The notes: generated by a model not told the origin, from the sequence alone. A DNA stretch of 49,194 nt from Syntrophaceae bacterium (GCA_013388635.1 JACAEX010000028.1:1-49194); one strand, 5' to 3'; numbered from the stretch's first letter, positions 1 through 11,321 are shown. Numbers and translations: made by a program.

Positions 1-212
1 CCCAGTCCAATGCGGCCAATGCGGAGGAGTCTGCCTCGGCCAGCGAGGAGCTCAATGCCCAGGTTGAGCAGGTCAATGCGATGATCCAGCAGTTGATTGC
101 GATTGTGGGAGGATCGAACAGCGCTCAAGATGGCCGCCGGTTATCTCAGTATATGGCTGGAAATGTGAAATCGGAAGGAGAATTGAGGGAATCCGAAGCC
201 ATTCAGCGTTGA
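1..212 (+). CDS. Methyl-accepting chemotaxis protein, C-terminal end (partial)
   Basis: Only the last 69 or so codons are present; reading frame 3 is open from the window edge to TGA at 210-212. The visible residues (NAEESASASEELNAQVEQV) are the alanine/glutamate-rich coiled coil at the membrane-proximal end of an MCP signalling domain, followed by a short tail. The tail has no CheR/CheB-tethering pentapeptide (NWETF type). It is the first gene seen of the chemosensory operon, 81 bp upstream of cheR. The sensory domain lies outside the window, so the ligand cannot be guessed. Confidence 0.85.
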   Translation, partial: QSNAANAEESASASEELNAQVEQVNAMIQQLIAIVGGSNSAQDGRRLSQYMAGNVKSEGELRESEAIQR

Positions 213-293
213 GCGCAGCCAGATCTGCCTCTCTTTCAATCTCCCCATCGGATCTTCCGGGGTTATTCGAAACATCCAGGGAGGATTTGAGGA

Positions 294-1115
294 TTGGATA
301 CGGGATTGACACCGGTCAAATTAGAAAAGGAACAATTCGAAAGGATCAGTCAGCTGGTCTATCATCTCGCCGGGATCCACTTGCATGCTGGCAAACAGGA
401 GCTGGTCAACGCCCGTCTGACAAAGCGGCTGCGCGCGCTCGGGCTGAAGAATTTCGATGCCTATATGGAGTACTTGGAGTCCGGCAGCCATCAAGGGGAA
501 CTGGTCGCCATGATTGAGGCCATGACCACAAATAAGACCAGTTTCTTCCGGGAGTCCCAGCACTTCGACTACCTGCGCGAACGGATACTGCCGGAATTAA
601 AGGCTCGGAGGATCCGAATCTGGAGCGCAGGCTGTTCCTCCGGCGAAGAACCGTACTCCATTGCCATCGTGCTCAATGAGGCGATCCAGAACATCAGCCT
701 GTGGGACATCAGCATCCTGGCAACCGACCTCTCAACCCGGATGCTTGCAAGGGCCAGAAAAGGTGTCTACGAGATAAACCAGCTCCGGGAAGTACCGGCC
801 GTGCTCGTTTCCAAATATTTCACCTGCGTTGAGACCAATCCAGTGCGTCGCTATCAGGTGAACGAATCCATACGTCGACATGTGCACTTTGCCCGGCTGA
901 ATTTGATGGAGGCATGGCCCATGAGAGGCCCCTTCGATCTGATCTTCTGCCGAAATGTGATGATCTATTTTGACAAACCCACTCAGGGCCGACTGGTGAA
1001 CCGTTTCTGGAAGCTGTTAAAGCCCGGGGGCTATCTTTTCGTTGGCCATTCTGAAAGCCTAACAGGCTCCCCACATAAGTTTCGTTATGTGCAGCCTGCC
1101 ATCTATATGAAATGA
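294..1115 (+). CDS. cheR: CheR-type chemoreceptor methyltransferase
   Basis: A 273-residue SAM-dependent glutamate methyltransferase that would methylate MCP adaptation sites. An N-terminal helical CheR domain is followed by the catalytic domain: the SAM-binding stretch RIWSAGCSSGEEPYS is near residues 107-121, and FCRNVMIYFD is near residue 216, both hallmarks of CheR. The length is normal for a one-domain CheR. The start is a TTG at 294 preceded by GAGGATTTGAGGA; TTG at 306 is an alternative, so the exact N-terminus is uncertain. It is followed after 25 bp by cheD, so methylation and deamidation are encoded together. A second CheR carrying TPRs lies at 11.3 kb. Confidence 0.95.
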   Translation: MDTGLTPVKLEKEQFERISQLVYHLAGIHLHAGKQELVNARLTKRLRALGLKNFDAYMEYLESGSHQGELVAMIEAMTTNKTSFFRESQHFDYLRERILPELKARRIRIWSAGCSSGEEPYSIAIVLNEAIQNISLWDISILATDLSTRMLARARKGVYEINQLREVPAVLVSKYFTCVETNPVRRYQVNESIRRHVHFARLNLMEAWPMRGPFDLIFCRNVMIYFDKPTQGRLVNRFWKLLKPGGYLFVGHSESLTGSPHKFRYVQPAIYMK

Positions 1116-1140
1116 GAGCTGATCTGTCAAGGGGTGAGGA

Positions 1141-1623
1141 GTGATCCATACAGTGGGCGTTGCGGATATGAAGGTTTCTGGCACCAGAGGCGATCTGATC
1201 ATCACCCACGCCCTGGGAAGCTGTCTGGGCATTGCGGTATACGATCCGGTGGCCTGTGTCGGCGGGCTGCTCCATGCCATGCTCCCGCTTTCAACGATCG
1301 ATCCGGCCAAAGCCCAGAAAAATCCGTTCATGTTCATAGACACAGGCTTCCCGAGGTTGCTCGTCGAATGTTTCATGAACGGTGCCCAGAAGCAAAGGTT
1401 GGAGGTAAGGGTAGCAGGAGGCGCAAATTCCCAGGAGAGAGGGCAAGACGATTTCTTTCAGATCGGCAAGAGAAACCTGATCATATTGAGAAAACTTCTT
1501 TGGAAAGATGGGCTGCTCTTGAAGTCCTATGACGTGGGCGGCAGCAATTCGAGGACCATGTCACTCGAGATCGGAACAGGTAGGGTGACGATTAAGAGCG
1601 GGGGACAGACAAAAGATCTTTGA
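1141..1623 (+). CDS. cheD: CheD receptor glutamine deamidase
   Basis: CheD (160 aa) deamidates glutamines in MCPs and, in many bacteria, binds the phosphatase CheC/CheX. The catalytic triad expected for the family is visible: Thr22 and Cys28 in THALGSCLG, and His45 in GGLLHAMLP. The start is GTG at 1141, preceded by GGGGTGAGGA. Its place between cheR and the cheY-cheX pair suggests the classical CheD-CheC/X feedback on adaptation, although that partnership is inferred from the family. Confidence 0.95.
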   Translation: MIHTVGVADMKVSGTRGDLIITHALGSCLGIAVYDPVACVGGLLHAMLPLSTIDPAKAQKNPFMFIDTGFPRLLVECFMNGAQKQRLEVRVAGGANSQERGQDDFFQIGKRNLIILRKLLWKDGLLLKSYDVGGSNSRTMSLEIGTGRVTIKSGGQTKDL

Positions 1624-1661
1624 GCGAGGTCGCATAGGCACCCCCCTTAAAGGAGTGAGTC

Positions 1662-2045
1662 ATGGCATTGAACGTTCTTGTTGTGGATGACAGTTCGGTG
1701 ATGCGGCAGATCATCATCAAGACCCTGCGCCTCAGTCAATTGCCTCTGGGCGAGGTTCACGAGGCTCCTAATGGTCAAGAAGCATTGAAGGTCCTGGACA
1801 GCAAATGGATCGACCTCGCCCTGGTCGACATCAACATGCCCGTGATGGATGGGGAGGAGATGATCAATAGGGTGAGGCAGAATCCGGCGACTGCAGATCT
1901 GCCGGTCGTCATCGTCTCGACCGAAGGCAGCGAAGCCCGCAAGGAGGCGCTGATTCAAAAAGGGGCCGCTTTTGTCCACAAACCGTTCACGCCAGAGACC
2001 CTTCGGGATGCCATCCTGAAGACCTTAGGAGGATTGGATGAGTAG
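1662..2045 (+). CDS. Single-domain response regulator, CheY-like
   Basis: A stand-alone receiver domain of 127 aa. The acidic pair D9/D10, phosphoacceptor D56 (LVDINMP), conserved Thr in IVSTEGS and Lys in VHKPF are all present, so it should be phosphorylatable, probably by the CheA at 7.4 kb. No output domain is attached. AAAGGAGTGAGTC precedes the ATG. The stop overlaps the start of the CheX-like gene by 8 bp (2038-2045), suggesting translational coupling of a regulator with its phosphatase. Confidence 0.93.
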   Translation: MALNVLVVDDSSVMRQIIIKTLRLSQLPLGEVHEAPNGQEALKVLDSKWIDLALVDINMPVMDGEEMINRVRQNPATADLPVVIVSTEGSEARKEALIQKGAAFVHKPFTPETLRDAILKTLGGLDE

Positions 2046-2493
2046 AAAGCTTGAGACGGAACTCTACAAGGCAGCGGTGCTCACCTTCGAGGAACTGGGC
2101 TTTTTGCTCCCCACGCCGGAGATCGATGAGCAGCAGCTGAATGCCGAGGTCGAAGCAGCAGTGAGCGTCGATTTCGAAGGACCCTTCTCGGGAAAACTGC
2201 TGCTCAGGCTCTGTGGTGGACTTCTTCCTGTGATCGCCGCGAATATGCTGGGTGAAGAGGTAGTGCCCTCTAAAACCCTTCAGTATGACGCCTTGGGGGA
2301 GATTGCTAATGTGATATGTGGCAACATGCTGCCGAGCATTGCCGGCTCGAAGCACGTATTTCATGTCAGCGCACCCAAGATCAATGACAGCGTCGACCTG
2401 GTCCCTGTCGCAGAGGTACAGGTGGGTTTGGGTGCAGGCCGGGCAGATCTCCTTCTTTTCGTCTCGAAGTATCCGGCCCTTATGGAGGAATAG
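2038..2493 (+). CDS. CheX-like CheY-P phosphatase
   Basis: A 151-aa protein of the CheC/CheX/FliY fold group. The ExxN phosphatase signature is visible once, at E88-I-A-N91 within GEIANVICGNMLP. One signature, rather than the two seen in CheC, fits the CheX type, which works as a dimer on CheY-P. It starts inside the preceding cheY gene and is followed by cheB after 5 bp. Family assignment rests on the motif and gene order; calling it CheX rather than CheC is moderately certain. Confidence 0.82.
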   Translation: MSRKLETELYKAAVLTFEELGFLLPTPEIDEQQLNAEVEAAVSVDFEGPFSGKLLLRLCGGLLPVIAANMLGEEVVPSKTLQYDALGEIANVICGNMLPSIAGSKHVFHVSAPKINDSVDLVPVAEVQVGLGAGRADLLLFVSKYPALMEE

Positions 2494-2498
2494 TCGAA

Positions 2499-3572
2499 GT
2501 GATTCGAGTATTGATCGTAGATGATTCGGCGCTTGTGCGAAAAGTCCTGACCGCGGAGTTATCCAAGTATGGAGATATCGAGGTCGTCGGCAGCGCCGTT
2601 GATCCTTATGTAGCGCGAGACAAGATCGTTCGACTCCGTCCTGATGTGATCACCCTGGACCTTGAAATGCCGAGGATGAACGGCCTGGCGTTCCTGGCCA
2701 AGTTGATGAAATACTATCCCCTTCCTGTGGTCGTGGTCAGCTCGTTGACCCCAAAGAACAGTGAAAATGCCATCAGGGCACTGGAGCTGGGCGCGGTGGA
2801 GGTCATCTGTAAACCTGGATCAGCCTTCCGCACGCCCGAAATCTCGAACCAGCTGATCCATGCTGTCCGGGCAGCAGCCTCCGCACGGATCACCAAACAC
2901 CGGATGGACCTGGAAACGAAAGCCGGAGCAGGTGATTTACATCTACAGGCCACGGACCGGATCGTTGCGATCGGAGCGTCAACCGGCGGCACCCAGGCCA
3001 TCGAGTCCTTGCTAAAGGGCCTGCCCCGCAGTTGCCCGGGGATGTTGATCGTCCAGCATATGCCGGAGCAGTTCACCACGACCTTTGCCCGCAGGCTGAA
3101 CCAGATTTGCGAAATGGAGGTGCGCGAAGCCGAGGACAATGACCAGGTGATGCCAGGCGTCGCCCTTATCGCTCCGGGTAATCGGCACATGCTCCTTCAG
3201 CAAAGCGGATCGCATTATCAGGTGAGAATCAAAACCGGTCCTCCCGTAAACCATCAACGCCCCAGTGTCGATGTCCTGTTCCAATCCGTGGCACGCTATG
3301 CCGGCGCCAGCGCGATCGGCGTGCTCCTCACGGGAATGGGGGCTGACGGAGCAAAGGGGCTGCTCGCCATGCATGAGAGAGGGGCCTACACGCTCGCCCA
3401 GGATGAGGAAACTTCGGTTGTCTTTGGCATGCCGAAAGAGGCGATCAAGCTTGGGGCTGTCGACGAAGTCCTTCCGATTCAGCAGATTCCCCAAGCCATC
3501 GTCACTTTTCTGCAAAAACAGGGAAAGGGGAGAAACACCTATGCGGACCGAAAGGAGGTTGGCCATGCTTAA
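2499..3572 (+). CDS. cheB: CheB protein-glutamate methylesterase (first copy)
   Basis: A two-domain 357-aa CheB: an N-terminal receiver (D8/D9, phosphoacceptor D54 in [10 protein letters not shown]) and a C-terminal methylesterase/deamidase. The esterase catalytic residues are visible: Ser161 in GASTGGTQ, His in VQHMPEQF and Asp in [11 protein letters not shown]. It would remove methyl groups from MCPs when phosphorylated by CheA. The start is GTG at 2499 just after the preceding stop codon. The 3' end overlaps the next MCP gene by 8 bp. A second complete CheB lies in the same operon at 9.76 kb. Confidence 0.96.
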   Translation: MIRVLIVDDSALVRKVLTAELSKYGDIEVVGSAVDPYVARDKIVRLRPDVITLDLEMPRMNGLAFLAKLMKYYPLPVVVVSSLTPKNSENAIRALELGAVEVICKPGSAFRTPEISNQLIHAVRAAASARITKHRMDLETKAGAGDLHLQATDRIVAIGASTGGTQAIESLLKGLPRSCPGMLIVQHMPEQFTTTFARRLNQICEMEVREAEDNDQVMPGVALIAPGNRHMLLQQSGSHYQVRIKTGPPVNHQRPSVDVLFQSVARYAGASAIGVLLTGMGADGAKGLLAMHERGAYTLAQDEETSVVFGMPKEAIKLGAVDEVLPIQQIPQAIVTFLQKQGKGRNTYADRKEVGHA

Positions 3573-6500
3573 ATCGGGGCCGTTCTCAAGATTGAGAGAT
3601 AAGTTTATCTTCTATTTCCTCATGGGGGCCCTGCTGCCTTTGATAGGCATGAGCCTCTTCACATACAGCATCAGTAAGCCCATCTCTCTCCTGGGGCTCA
3701 AGATCGTCCTCATCATTCTCATCCTCATGGGTTTGATTTCAGTGGCAGCCTATCTGATCTCGAAGAGGATGTTTGATCCTCTTCGGAAATTTATCACCTC
3801 CGTGTCGACGATAGTTAGAACCGGGGATCTCGCGCAGAGAATTGAGGTCGAGAGGAAAGATGAAATCGGCCAGCTCTCACAGGCCTTTCAGGATATGATG
3901 AACTGGATGAATGAGATGGCAGGGGTCGTCTCCCGCATGGCCGAGGGAAATTTAGAACAGAAAGTGGAGGTGAGATCGGAGAACGATACGTTCGGCCAGG
4001 CCCTTCAGTCTATGATGGCAAGTTTAAAAAGTTCACAGAGGGCATTTCTGGAGTCAGAAGAGAAGTTTAGAGGTCTGGTCACCCGTGCCCCCATTGGGCT
4101 GAGCCTGATCGATAAGAGCGGTAGATATGAGTACGTCAATCCGAAGTTCACGGAGATATTCGGATACAGTCTGGAAGAGATTCCCATGGGTGAGAAGTGG
4201 TTTGAGAAGGCATATCCAGACCCGGAGTACCGCCGGAAGGCTATGGCCTCATGGAAAGAGGATTTAAGTCTCGCCAAGGCGGGTAAGTTGCGGCCCAGGG
4301 TCTTCACGGTGGCCTGTAAGGACGGCTCGACCAAGGAGATCCTCTTCACCTGCGCCGGCTTGAACGATGAGAGGTACCTGGTCACCTACGAGGATATCAC
4401 CGAGCGCAGGCTGGCAGAGCAGGCGCTGCGGGAATCGGAGGAACAATATCGCACACTGTTTGACACCTCCAAGGAGCCGCTCTTCATCGTTACCAAAGAT
4501 GGGAAATTTATTGACCTGAATGCGGCCGCCGTTGAGCTTTTGGGCTACGACAACAAAGAAGAGCTCATGAGAATTGGATCGATAGCCCAACTCTATTTCA
4601 ACCCGGAAGACCGAAGCAAGGTTCAGGAGATCCTGTCAAAACAGGACTACGTGAAGGATGTGGAACATGAGCTGAAAAGGAAAGATGGGAAGAAAATTTA
4701 TGCCCTGCTAACGGTGAACGCGAGGAAGGATCGTAAGGGGAATATCGTTGGCTATAAATTAACGATCCAGGACATCACCGAGCGCAGGCTGGCAGAAGAA
4801 GCCCTGCGCCAGAGCGAGGAAAAATACCGAAACATTCTTGAAAGTATGCAGGAGGGCTATTTTGAGGTTGACCTTGCTGGCAATTTTACCTTCGTTAATG
4901 ATGCCGAGGCCAGAAATCTTGGATATACTAAAGAGGAATTGATCGGAATGAACAACCGGCAGTATACTGATAAGGAGACTGCAAAGAGATTATTTCAGGT
5001 TTTTAATCAAGTCTTTAAAACGGGGGAACCGATTAAGGCATTTGATTTTGAAATTATCAGAAAAGACGGGACCAAAGGGGTCACCGAAGTCTCAGTGGCA
5101 CTTATAAGGGATCCAAAAGGGAAACCGATCGGATTCCGGGGCACTACTCGGGACATCACAGACCGAAAGCGTGTAGAACAGGCTTTATTAAAGAGTGAGG
5201 AGACGGCGAGAAAGCTGGCTCAAGAAAATGCAGCCGTGGCTGAGATTGGCCGAATCATCAGCTCAACCCTTAATATCGAAGAGGTCTACGGACGTTTCGC
5301 TGACGAAGTTCATAAAATTATCCCCTTTGACCGGGTCTCTGTAAATATCATCAATCCAGACCGAGCCTCGATCACCATCGCTTATTCCTCGGGAATTAAA
5401 GTGGGAGACATCCCGGCAGGAACGGTTCTCCCTTTGGATGACCCCTTGAGCGAAAGCATCATCAGCAAGAGATCGGGTTTCCTCCTCCAGCCGGAGGACG
5501 AAAAAGAGGTCGCTTTATATTCTCCCAACTTTGTCAGGCATTTTCGAGTCGGACTCCGATCGATGATGGCGGTTCCTTTGATCTCCAAGGATCAAGTCAT
5601 CGGGATTCTTCACCTCCAATCGCTCAAACCCAAGGCTTATACCGAATCGGATGTGAGGCTCGCTGAAAGAGTAGGCAATGAGATCGCAGGAGCGATTACC
5701 AATGCGCATCTCTTTGCCGAAAGCAAGCGGACAGGGGAGGCATTACGGGCAAGCGAGGAGAAATACCGCGCATTGTTTGACGAAGCGCCAGTCGGTTACC
5801 ATGAAATTGATACGGAGGGGCGAATCGTACAGGTCAACCGGACCGAGTTGGAAATGTTGGGCTACACCGCTCAGGAGATGTTGGGCGAGCCCGTATGGAA
5901 GTTCGTCGGCGAAGAGGAGAAATCCCGCCAAGCGGTCCTGGCCAAGTTGGGCGGAGCTTTGCCGACTTCTAAAGCCTTTGAGCGCGTTTACAGACGGAAG
6001 GATGGGTCGACATTTCCGGCGCTGATAGAAGACCGCGTCCTAAGGGATCGTGAAGGAAAGATCACGGGAATTCGCTCGACAATCAGGGACATCACCGAAC
6101 AGAAAAGATCGGAGGAGGCAGTAAAGCGGCTGGCCCAGGAGAATGCGATCGTGGCCGAGATCGGCCGAATTGTCAGTTCGACATTGGACATCCACGAGGT
6201 GTTCGAACAATTCAGCAAGGAAGTCAACAAGGTCATCCCCTTCAACTGGATCGCCATTTCGATTATTGATCACAACCAGGGCACTTTCCAAAATTCCTAC
6301 ACCTTCGGAGACGACATCCCGGAACGCCGCTCCGGGAAGGTGATCCCTCTGGCCGGTTCACTGACGGAAAAGGTCAGTCGGACACGGACGACCCAGCTCA
6401 TCCATATCGGGGACAGAAAGGAGGTCGGGGCCCAGTTTCCGGCACTCCTGCCTTTTTTCGACGCGGGATTTCGCTCGTTCATGTCAGTCCCCCTGATCTC

Positions 6501-7452
6501 CAAAGACGAGGTGATCGGAGTCCTTCACATTTACTCACACAAGGCCAACGCCTATACAGAGACAGACATGAACCTGACCAGGAGCATCGGTTCCCAGATT
6601 GCCGGGGCGATCGCCAACGCGCAGCTCTACGAAGAGATGACTCGGATGGTCAGACAGATCCGAGATGCAGGCCTCCAGGTCAGCACTGCCTCAGCTCAGA
6701 TTCGCGCGGCCTCTGAAGAGCAAGCCACAGGCGCAGCCCAGCAGTCCTCAGGGATCAGCGAGGTGACCACGACCATTGAAGAGCTCAGCACCACAGCCAC
6801 CCGCATTGCCAAAAACGCTGAAAATGTGGCGAAGATTGCGGAGGACACACTCGCCGGAATGCAGGAGATCAACACCAAGGTGAACGAGACCGCCAGAAAG
6901 ATTCTCTCTCTGGGTGAGAAATCCCAATCGATCGGCCACATCACCAAACTGATCGACGATATCGCTGACCAGACGAATCTCCTGGCTCTGAACGCAGCGA
7001 TTGAGGCTGCCCGGGCCGGAGAGGTGGGAAGGGGTTTTGCCGTGGTCGCGCAGGAGGTGAGGAAGCTCGCCGAACGTTCCTCTGAATCGACCGAGGAGAT
7101 CCGTCAGCTGATAAACGAAATCCAGGGGGAAACCAACTCCACCATTATGAGCATCGAGGGTTCGACCAAATGGGTCAAAAAGGGACTGGAGATGATGGAG
7201 GAGACAGCAAAGGCTGCAAAGGAGATCTCCATCGCGACCCAGCAGCAGAAGTTCGCATCGGATCAGGTGGTGCAGGCGATGCGGGAGATCGACTCTGTGA
7301 CCAAACAGTTTGTCTCTTCAACGAAACAAGCGGCCGCATCCGCAGTCCAGCTCAATACCCTATCCGAGGAGCTCAAGAGCGCGATAGCCAAATTTAAGTC
7401 AGAGACAGAGGAGATCCAAAGAACGAGGGGGCTTGAAGCATGCCTGAAATGA
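3565..7452 (+). CDS. Large multi-PAS/GAF methyl-accepting chemotaxis protein
   Basis: A 1295-residue chemoreceptor. From the N-terminus: two adjacent membrane segments (about 14-35 and 44-66), with almost no periplasmic loop; a HAMP-like linker (70-150); three PAS domains (about 165-285, 292-410, 418-540); GAF 1 (about 555-715); PAS 4 (730-850); GAF 2 (862-1020); and the MCP signalling coiled coil, whose hairpin tip is in [20 protein letters not shown] near 1133-1152. With so little periplasmic sequence, sensing should be cytoplasmic. The ATG at 3565 is chosen because AAAGGAGG lies seven bases before it; the frame is open further upstream and an ATG at 3541 lacks this site. It overlaps cheB by 8 bp and cheA by 13 bp. 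Confidence 0.94.
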   Translation: MLKSGPFSRLRDKFIFYFLMGALLPLIGMSLFTYSISKPISLLGLKIVLIILILMGLISVAAYLISKRMFDPLRKFITSVSTIVRTGDLAQRIEVERKDEIGQLSQAFQDMMNWMNEMAGVVSRMAEGNLEQKVEVRSENDTFGQALQSMMASLKSSQRAFLESEEKFRGLVTRAPIGLSLIDKSGRYEYVNPKFTEIFGYSLEEIPMGEKWFEKAYPDPEYRRKAMASWKEDLSLAKAGKLRPRVFTVACKDGSTKEILFTCAGLNDERYLVTYEDITERRLAEQALRESEEQYRTLFDTSKEPLFIVTKDGKFIDLNAAAVELLGYDNKEELMRIGSIAQLYFNPEDRSKVQEILSKQDYVKDVEHELKRKDGKKIYALLTVNARKDRKGNIVGYKLTIQDITERRLAEEALRQSEEKYRNILESMQEGYFEVDLAGNFTFVNDAEARNLGYTKEELIGMNNRQYTDKETAKRLFQVFNQVFKTGEPIKAFDFEIIRKDGTKGVTEVSVALIRDPKGKPIGFRGTTRDITDRKRVEQALLKSEETARKLAQENAAVAEIGRIISSTLNIEEVYGRFADEVHKIIPFDRVSVNIINPDRASITIAYSSGIKVGDIPAGTVLPLDDPLSESIISKRSGFLLQPEDEKEVALYSPNFVRHFRVGLRSMMAVPLISKDQVIGILHLQSLKPKAYTESDVRLAERVGNEIAGAITNAHLFAESKRTGEALRASEEKYRALFDEAPVGYHEIDTEGRIVQVNRTELEMLGYTAQEMLGEPVWKFVGEEEKSRQAVLAKLGGALPTSKAFERVYRRKDGSTFPALIEDRVLRDREGKITGIRSTIRDITEQKRSEEAVKRLAQENAIVAEIGRIVSSTLDIHEVFEQFSKEVNKVIPFNWIAISIIDHNQGTFQNSYTFGDDIPERRSGKVIPLAGSLTEKVSRTRTTQLIHIGDRKEVGAQFPALLPFFDAGFRSFMSVPLISKDEVIGVLHIYSHKANAYTETDMNLTRSIGSQIAGAIANAQLYEEMTRMVRQIRDAGLQVSTASAQIRAASEEQATGAAQQSSGISEVTTTIEELSTTATRIAKNAENVAKIAEDTLAGMQEINTKVNETARKILSLGEKSQSIGHITKLIDDIADQTNLLALNAAIEAARAGEVGRGFAVVAQEVRKLAERSSESTEEIRQLINEIQGETNSTIMSIEGSTKWVKKGLEMMEETAKAAKEISIATQQQKFASDQVVQAMREIDSVTKQFVSSTKQAAASAVQLNTLSEELKSAIAKFKSETEEIQRTRGLEACLK

Positions 7453-9737
7453 AGGATCTGATCGCGATTTTCAAGGCGGAGACTGAAGAGCACCTGACCA
7501 AACTGGATAATGGGCTCGTGGAGTTGGAGAAACAACCGGACAACGTGGACCTCGTCACCAGTCTGAACAGAGAAGTACATACCTTGAAGGGCGCGGCCCG
7601 GGTCTTCGGCTTTTGTGAGATCCAGGACATCGCACACAGGATCGAGGACATATTCGAAGAGGTTGCCGCGAAAAGGGCCGTTTTCAGCTCCTTCATCGCA
7701 GAGAAGATATTTGAGGGACTCGATGCCATCCGGACGATCCTGGCACGTATTGTCCAGGAGGGGGCGATCGATATCGATGTCTCTGAGATATGCCGGGAGC
7801 TCGAGGCATGCATCACGGGAACAGAAGGGCTGAGACCGCAGAAGAAGCCAGAGGAGCAAGCCAGGGGAGAAGAAGAGGTCAGTAAGACTCAATTCCGAGC
7901 GGTAGACACATCGGAGAAAGAGGCAAGGGAGAAGACCCGTGAAAGGGTCATGGATCGCTTCAAAGAGGTGGGAGCCCCTCCCCTCTCCGGACAGGTCGAG
8001 GAATATATCCGCGTTCCCCTCAGCCGCGTGGATAAGCTCCTCTATCTGGTTGGGGAGGTGGTCGTCAACAAGATGAAGGCCTCGGCCGTGAGCGCCCAGG
8101 TAAAAAGACTTTCCAAACTCAGCAGGGAGGTGCAGAAAAGCATTTCCGGTTTAAGCGAGGCGATGAAGAGGGATCTCCCTTCCCAGAATGGAGAGATTGC
8201 CAAATGGCTCAGCCAGTGCGACGCCCTGGTTCAGAAGCTCAGGGAACATACGATCAAGCTATATGACGAGGTCTCCACAGAGGCATTTCATCTCGACCCG
8301 GTGATCGATGAGTTGCAGGCCAGGATGAAGGAGATGAAGATGCTCCCCCTGTCGACGATCGTGGAGGGCTTTCCCCGTATGGTGAGGGATATCGCCTCAC
8401 AGCAAGGAAAAGAGGTCAATCTGGTGATCTTTGGAGAGGAGACCGAGCTTGATAAGAAGGTGCTCGAGGGGATCAAGACCTCTCTCATCCACCTCCTGCG
8501 GAACTGCATCGACCACGGCATTGAGGAGCCGGAGTTGAGGATGCTCCTTGGCAAACCGAGGTACGGGACCATCAAGATCTCCGCCTCCCATGAGGCGGGC
8601 AATGTGGTGATCACCGTTGAGGATGACGGAAGGGGAATGGACATCGACCAGATCAGGCAGACCGCCTTAAACAAAGGCCTTTTGTCGAGCCATGACCTGG
8701 AGCAGATGACAGAAAAAGAGATATTGAACATCGTCTTCATGAACGGTTACTCCACGAGCCCGGTCGTCACAGATGTCTCTGGAAGGGGGATGGGGCTGGA
8801 TATCGTCAGGCGCGACATCACCAATCTAAAAGGCCAGGTAACCCTGGATACCCAGAAGAGTAAGGGAACCAGGTTCACGCTGGTTTTGCCGTTGACCATT
8901 GCTATTATTCAGGTACTGCTCGTAAAGGTCCAGAACATGCCCTTCGCCATTCCGATGCTCTCCATTACGGAGACCGTAAAGGTGAACATGGACGAGGTGG
9001 CGACGATTGAAGGAAGGATGGCCATCCATTTCCGGGAAGAGATCCTGCCGCTTGTCAGATTGAGCGAGGTGCTGGAACTGCCGGCGACGAGCCGCGAAGA
9101 GGAGAAGGTGAAAAAAGAGGTGCCGGTGGTAATTTTGACCTACCTCGATAGACGGGTCGGGTTTATCGTCGATGAGATCGTCGGCGAGGAAGAGGTTTTC
9201 ATAAAGGGTTTGGGCAAACATTTGGGCAAGGTGAAAAATGTGAGTGGCGCCATGATCATGGCCTCAGGAGAGGTGGTCGTGGTCTTGGACACGGCAGATC
9301 TGATCGCTCATAGCGCCCTCAGCCTTCGTCTCTCAAGGGAGAAGCCCCGTACGGATAGGAGAAAGCGCAAAGAGACCAGAATCCTGATCGTGGAAGACGC
9401 CTTCTCGGCGAGGGAGCTGGAGAAGAGCATCCTGGAGACCCATGGCTACGTGGTCGATACAGCGGTCGACGGTCTGGATGCCCTGAACAGGATGGCAGGG
9501 ACCCGGTACGACCTCATCGTCAGCGATGTGGAGATGCCGAGGATGGATGGATTCGAACTCTGCAGGACCTTGAAGAAGAAGGAAGGATACAAGGACATCC
9601 CGATCGTGATGGTCACCTCCCTGGAGAAGGAAGAGGATAAGAGGCGGGGCATGGAAGCCGGGGCTTCGGCTTACATCGTCAAAAGCGCCTTTGAGCAGAC
9701 AAATCTTCTGGATACCATTCAGCGATTGGTAGGATGA
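7440..9737 (+). CDS. cheA: Hybrid chemotaxis histidine kinase CheA with receiver domain
   Basis: 765 aa. An HPt domain (residues 1-110) carries the phosphorylatable His47 in HTLKGAA. No clear P2 (CheY-docking) domain follows, only a charged linker (about 140-180). A dimerisation region is at about 185-300, and the HATPase domain at about 305-455, with N box LLRNCIDHG and G boxes DDGRGMD and [10 protein letters not shown] CheW-like domain (about 470-610) and a C-terminal receiver (about 635-760, phosphoacceptor D696 in [11 protein letters not shown]) complete it. This hybrid layout occurs in chemosensory systems controlling motility or other outputs; the receiver may act as a phosphate sink or an additional output. 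The start overlaps the preceding MCP gene. Confidence 0.95.
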   Translation: MPEMKDLIAIFKAETEEHLTKLDNGLVELEKQPDNVDLVTSLNREVHTLKGAARVFGFCEIQDIAHRIEDIFEEVAAKRAVFSSFIAEKIFEGLDAIRTILARIVQEGAIDIDVSEICRELEACITGTEGLRPQKKPEEQARGEEEVSKTQFRAVDTSEKEAREKTRERVMDRFKEVGAPPLSGQVEEYIRVPLSRVDKLLYLVGEVVVNKMKASAVSAQVKRLSKLSREVQKSISGLSEAMKRDLPSQNGEIAKWLSQCDALVQKLREHTIKLYDEVSTEAFHLDPVIDELQARMKEMKMLPLSTIVEGFPRMVRDIASQQGKEVNLVIFGEETELDKKVLEGIKTSLIHLLRNCIDHGIEEPELRMLLGKPRYGTIKISASHEAGNVVITVEDDGRGMDIDQIRQTALNKGLLSSHDLEQMTEKEILNIVFMNGYSTSPVVTDVSGRGMGLDIVRRDITNLKGQVTLDTQKSKGTRFTLVLPLTIAIIQVLLVKVQNMPFAIPMLSITETVKVNMDEVATIEGRMAIHFREEILPLVRLSEVLELPATSREEEKVKKEVPVVILTYLDRRVGFIVDEIVGEEEVFIKGLGKHLGKVKNVSGAMIMASGEVVVVLDTADLIAHSALSLRLSREKPRTDRRKRKETRILIVEDAFSARELEKSILETHGYVVDTAVDGLDALNRMAGTRYDLIVSDVEMPRMDGFELCRTLKKKEGYKDIPIVMVTSLEKEEDKRRGMEAGASAYIVKSAFEQTNLLDTIQRLVG

Positions 9738-9759
9738 TGTCGAACAAGGAGTCAGAACC

Positions 9760-10797
9760 ATGATACGGGTATTGGTGGTTGACGATTCTCCGCTGATGTG
9801 CAAGATCCTAACCAATATCATCAACTGCGATCCCCAGATTCTGGTGGCAGCGGTTGCGACCAATGGGAAAGAGGCGGTCGATCTCGTACCCCGCCTCAAA
9901 CCGGACATCATCACCATGGATATCGATATGCCGGTCATGGACGGATTTGAGGCGACCAAGCAGATCATGGCCTATCACCCGACCCCGATCCTGATCGTCT
10001 CCTCCACGGTCTTCAAAGCAGGGATGGAGAAGGTATTCAAGGCGATCTCCCAGGGCGCACTGGATGTGATTGACAAAAGTGACTTAGAGGTCATGGGAGA
10101 TAGAAAGTCCGGAGAGGCCCTGATCGCAAAGATAAAATTCTTGACCGGGGTCAGGGTCACCCATCGCCCCTCAGCCAAGTTGCGACAGGAGCGGCCCGTT
10201 CCGGACCTGAAGGTTCCCAAGGAGAAGATCTCCGATCGGATCGTAGCCCTCGTGGCCTCAACCGGCGGCCCACAGGCACTTCTCGAAATACTGAAAAGAC
10301 TTCCTGAAGATTTCCCCTGCGGCATCGTCATCGTTCAACACATCACCAATGGTTTTCTGCCCGGCCTGGTGGACTGGCTTGGCAAGGAGTGCAAGATCAA
10401 GGTAAAGATCGGTGAGGATTCGGAAGAGATACGACCTGGAGTGGCCTACATCGCTCCGGACAACCTCCAGATGAGGGTGGCGGATGGCGGAAGGATCACC
10501 CTCTCGGATGAACCCCCTTGTGGAGGCCACCGACCTTCTGGAGATGTCCTGCTGGAATCCGTCGCCAGGACGTACGGAAAAGGAAGCGTGGCCGCGATCC
10601 TGACCGGAATGGGTCGAGACGGAGCCATGGGAATGAAGGCGATCAAACAATGCGATGGCAGGACCCTTGCCCAAAATGAAAAGAGCTGCGTCGTCTTTGG
10701 AATGCCAAGCGCCGCCATCGAAATGAACGTGGTCGATAAGGTCCTCCCGGTGGAAAGAATGGCGGAAGAGATTCTGCAGATGGTGAGACAGACATGA
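9760..10797 (+). CDS. cheB: CheB protein-glutamate methylesterase (second copy)
   Basis: A 345-aa receiver-methylesterase. The phosphoacceptor is D54 (TMDIDMPVMDG). Esterase residues are in VASTGGPQ (Ser167), VQHITNGF (His) and LTGMGRDGAMG (Asp). AAGGA precedes the ATG. It differs clearly in sequence from the CheB at 2.5 kb, so it is not a recent tandem duplicate; it may serve a different receptor set or the second CheR. Its stop overlaps the cheW start by four bases (ATGA). Confidence 0.95.
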   Translation: MIRVLVVDDSPLMCKILTNIINCDPQILVAAVATNGKEAVDLVPRLKPDIITMDIDMPVMDGFEATKQIMAYHPTPILIVSSTVFKAGMEKVFKAISQGALDVIDKSDLEVMGDRKSGEALIAKIKFLTGVRVTHRPSAKLRQERPVPDLKVPKEKISDRIVALVASTGGPQALLEILKRLPEDFPCGIVIVQHITNGFLPGLVDWLGKECKIKVKIGEDSEEIRPGVAYIAPDNLQMRVADGGRITLSDEPPCGGHRPSGDVLLESVARTYGKGSVAAILTGMGRDGAMGMKAIKQCDGRTLAQNEKSCVVFGMPSAAIEMNVVDKVLPVERMAEEILQMVRQT

Positions 10798-11321
10798 AGC
10801 CCTGGCTTCAGGCGGAGAGACGATCGGTCCAACGAGCGGTACAGCCGGAAGGCCGCGAGAGAAGAGGGGAGAGACAGATCCTGGTCTTTGACCTATCCTC
10901 CGAGGAACTGGGGCTGGATCTCTCCTGTGTGCGAGAGGTCTTGAGGCCTCAGGAGATCTTTCCCCTTCCCAGAACCCCCGGCTTCATTGAGGGGGTGATC
11001 AATTTGAGAGGACACATCGTGGCCTTGATCGATCTGCAGAAAAGGCTGAGCGCCAAACCGATAGAAGAGAAGGCCAACAGGAGGATCATCGTCTGCAAGG
11101 TGAACCGGTTCATCGTCGGACTGATCGTCAACAACCTGAGGGAGATCATCACCCTATCCGGAGAGGATATTCGGCCAGTCCCCGAGGTGGTATCGATGCA
11201 GATGGATGCGGAGGTCCTCTCGGGCGTGGCAAAGGTCAAAGAAAAGATCATCCCCATCCTGGATCTGGAACGTATCCTGACGAAGAAGGAAGTCAGCGAA
11301 CTATCGAGGCTTGGAGAATGA
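10794..11321 (+). CDS. cheW: CheW coupling protein
   Basis: A 175-aa single CheW domain that would bridge MCPs and CheA in the signalling array. A short basic N-terminal tail (about 28 residues) is followed by QILVFDLSSEELGLDL, the INLRG segment (GVINLRGHIVALIDL) and a C-terminal PILDLERIL, all typical of CheW. It is coupled at both ends by four-base ATGA overlaps with cheB and with the TPR-CheR gene, implying a single tightly coordinated translation unit. Confidence 0.94.
   Translation: MKPWLQAERRSVQRAVQPEGRERRGERQILVFDLSSEELGLDLSCVREVLRPQEIFPLPRTPGFIEGVINLRGHIVALIDLQKRLSAKPIEEKANRRIIVCKVNRFIVGLIVNNLREIITLSGEDIRPVPEVVSMQMDAEVLSGVAKVKEKIIPILDLERILTKKEVSELSRLGE

Noticed and set aside
3265-3564. 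Upstream extension of the large MCP frame to an earlier start
   Set aside because: The extension overlaps cheB in another frame and reads as arginine/proline-rich shadow sequence; the ATG at 3565 has an ideal SD and begins a membrane segment.
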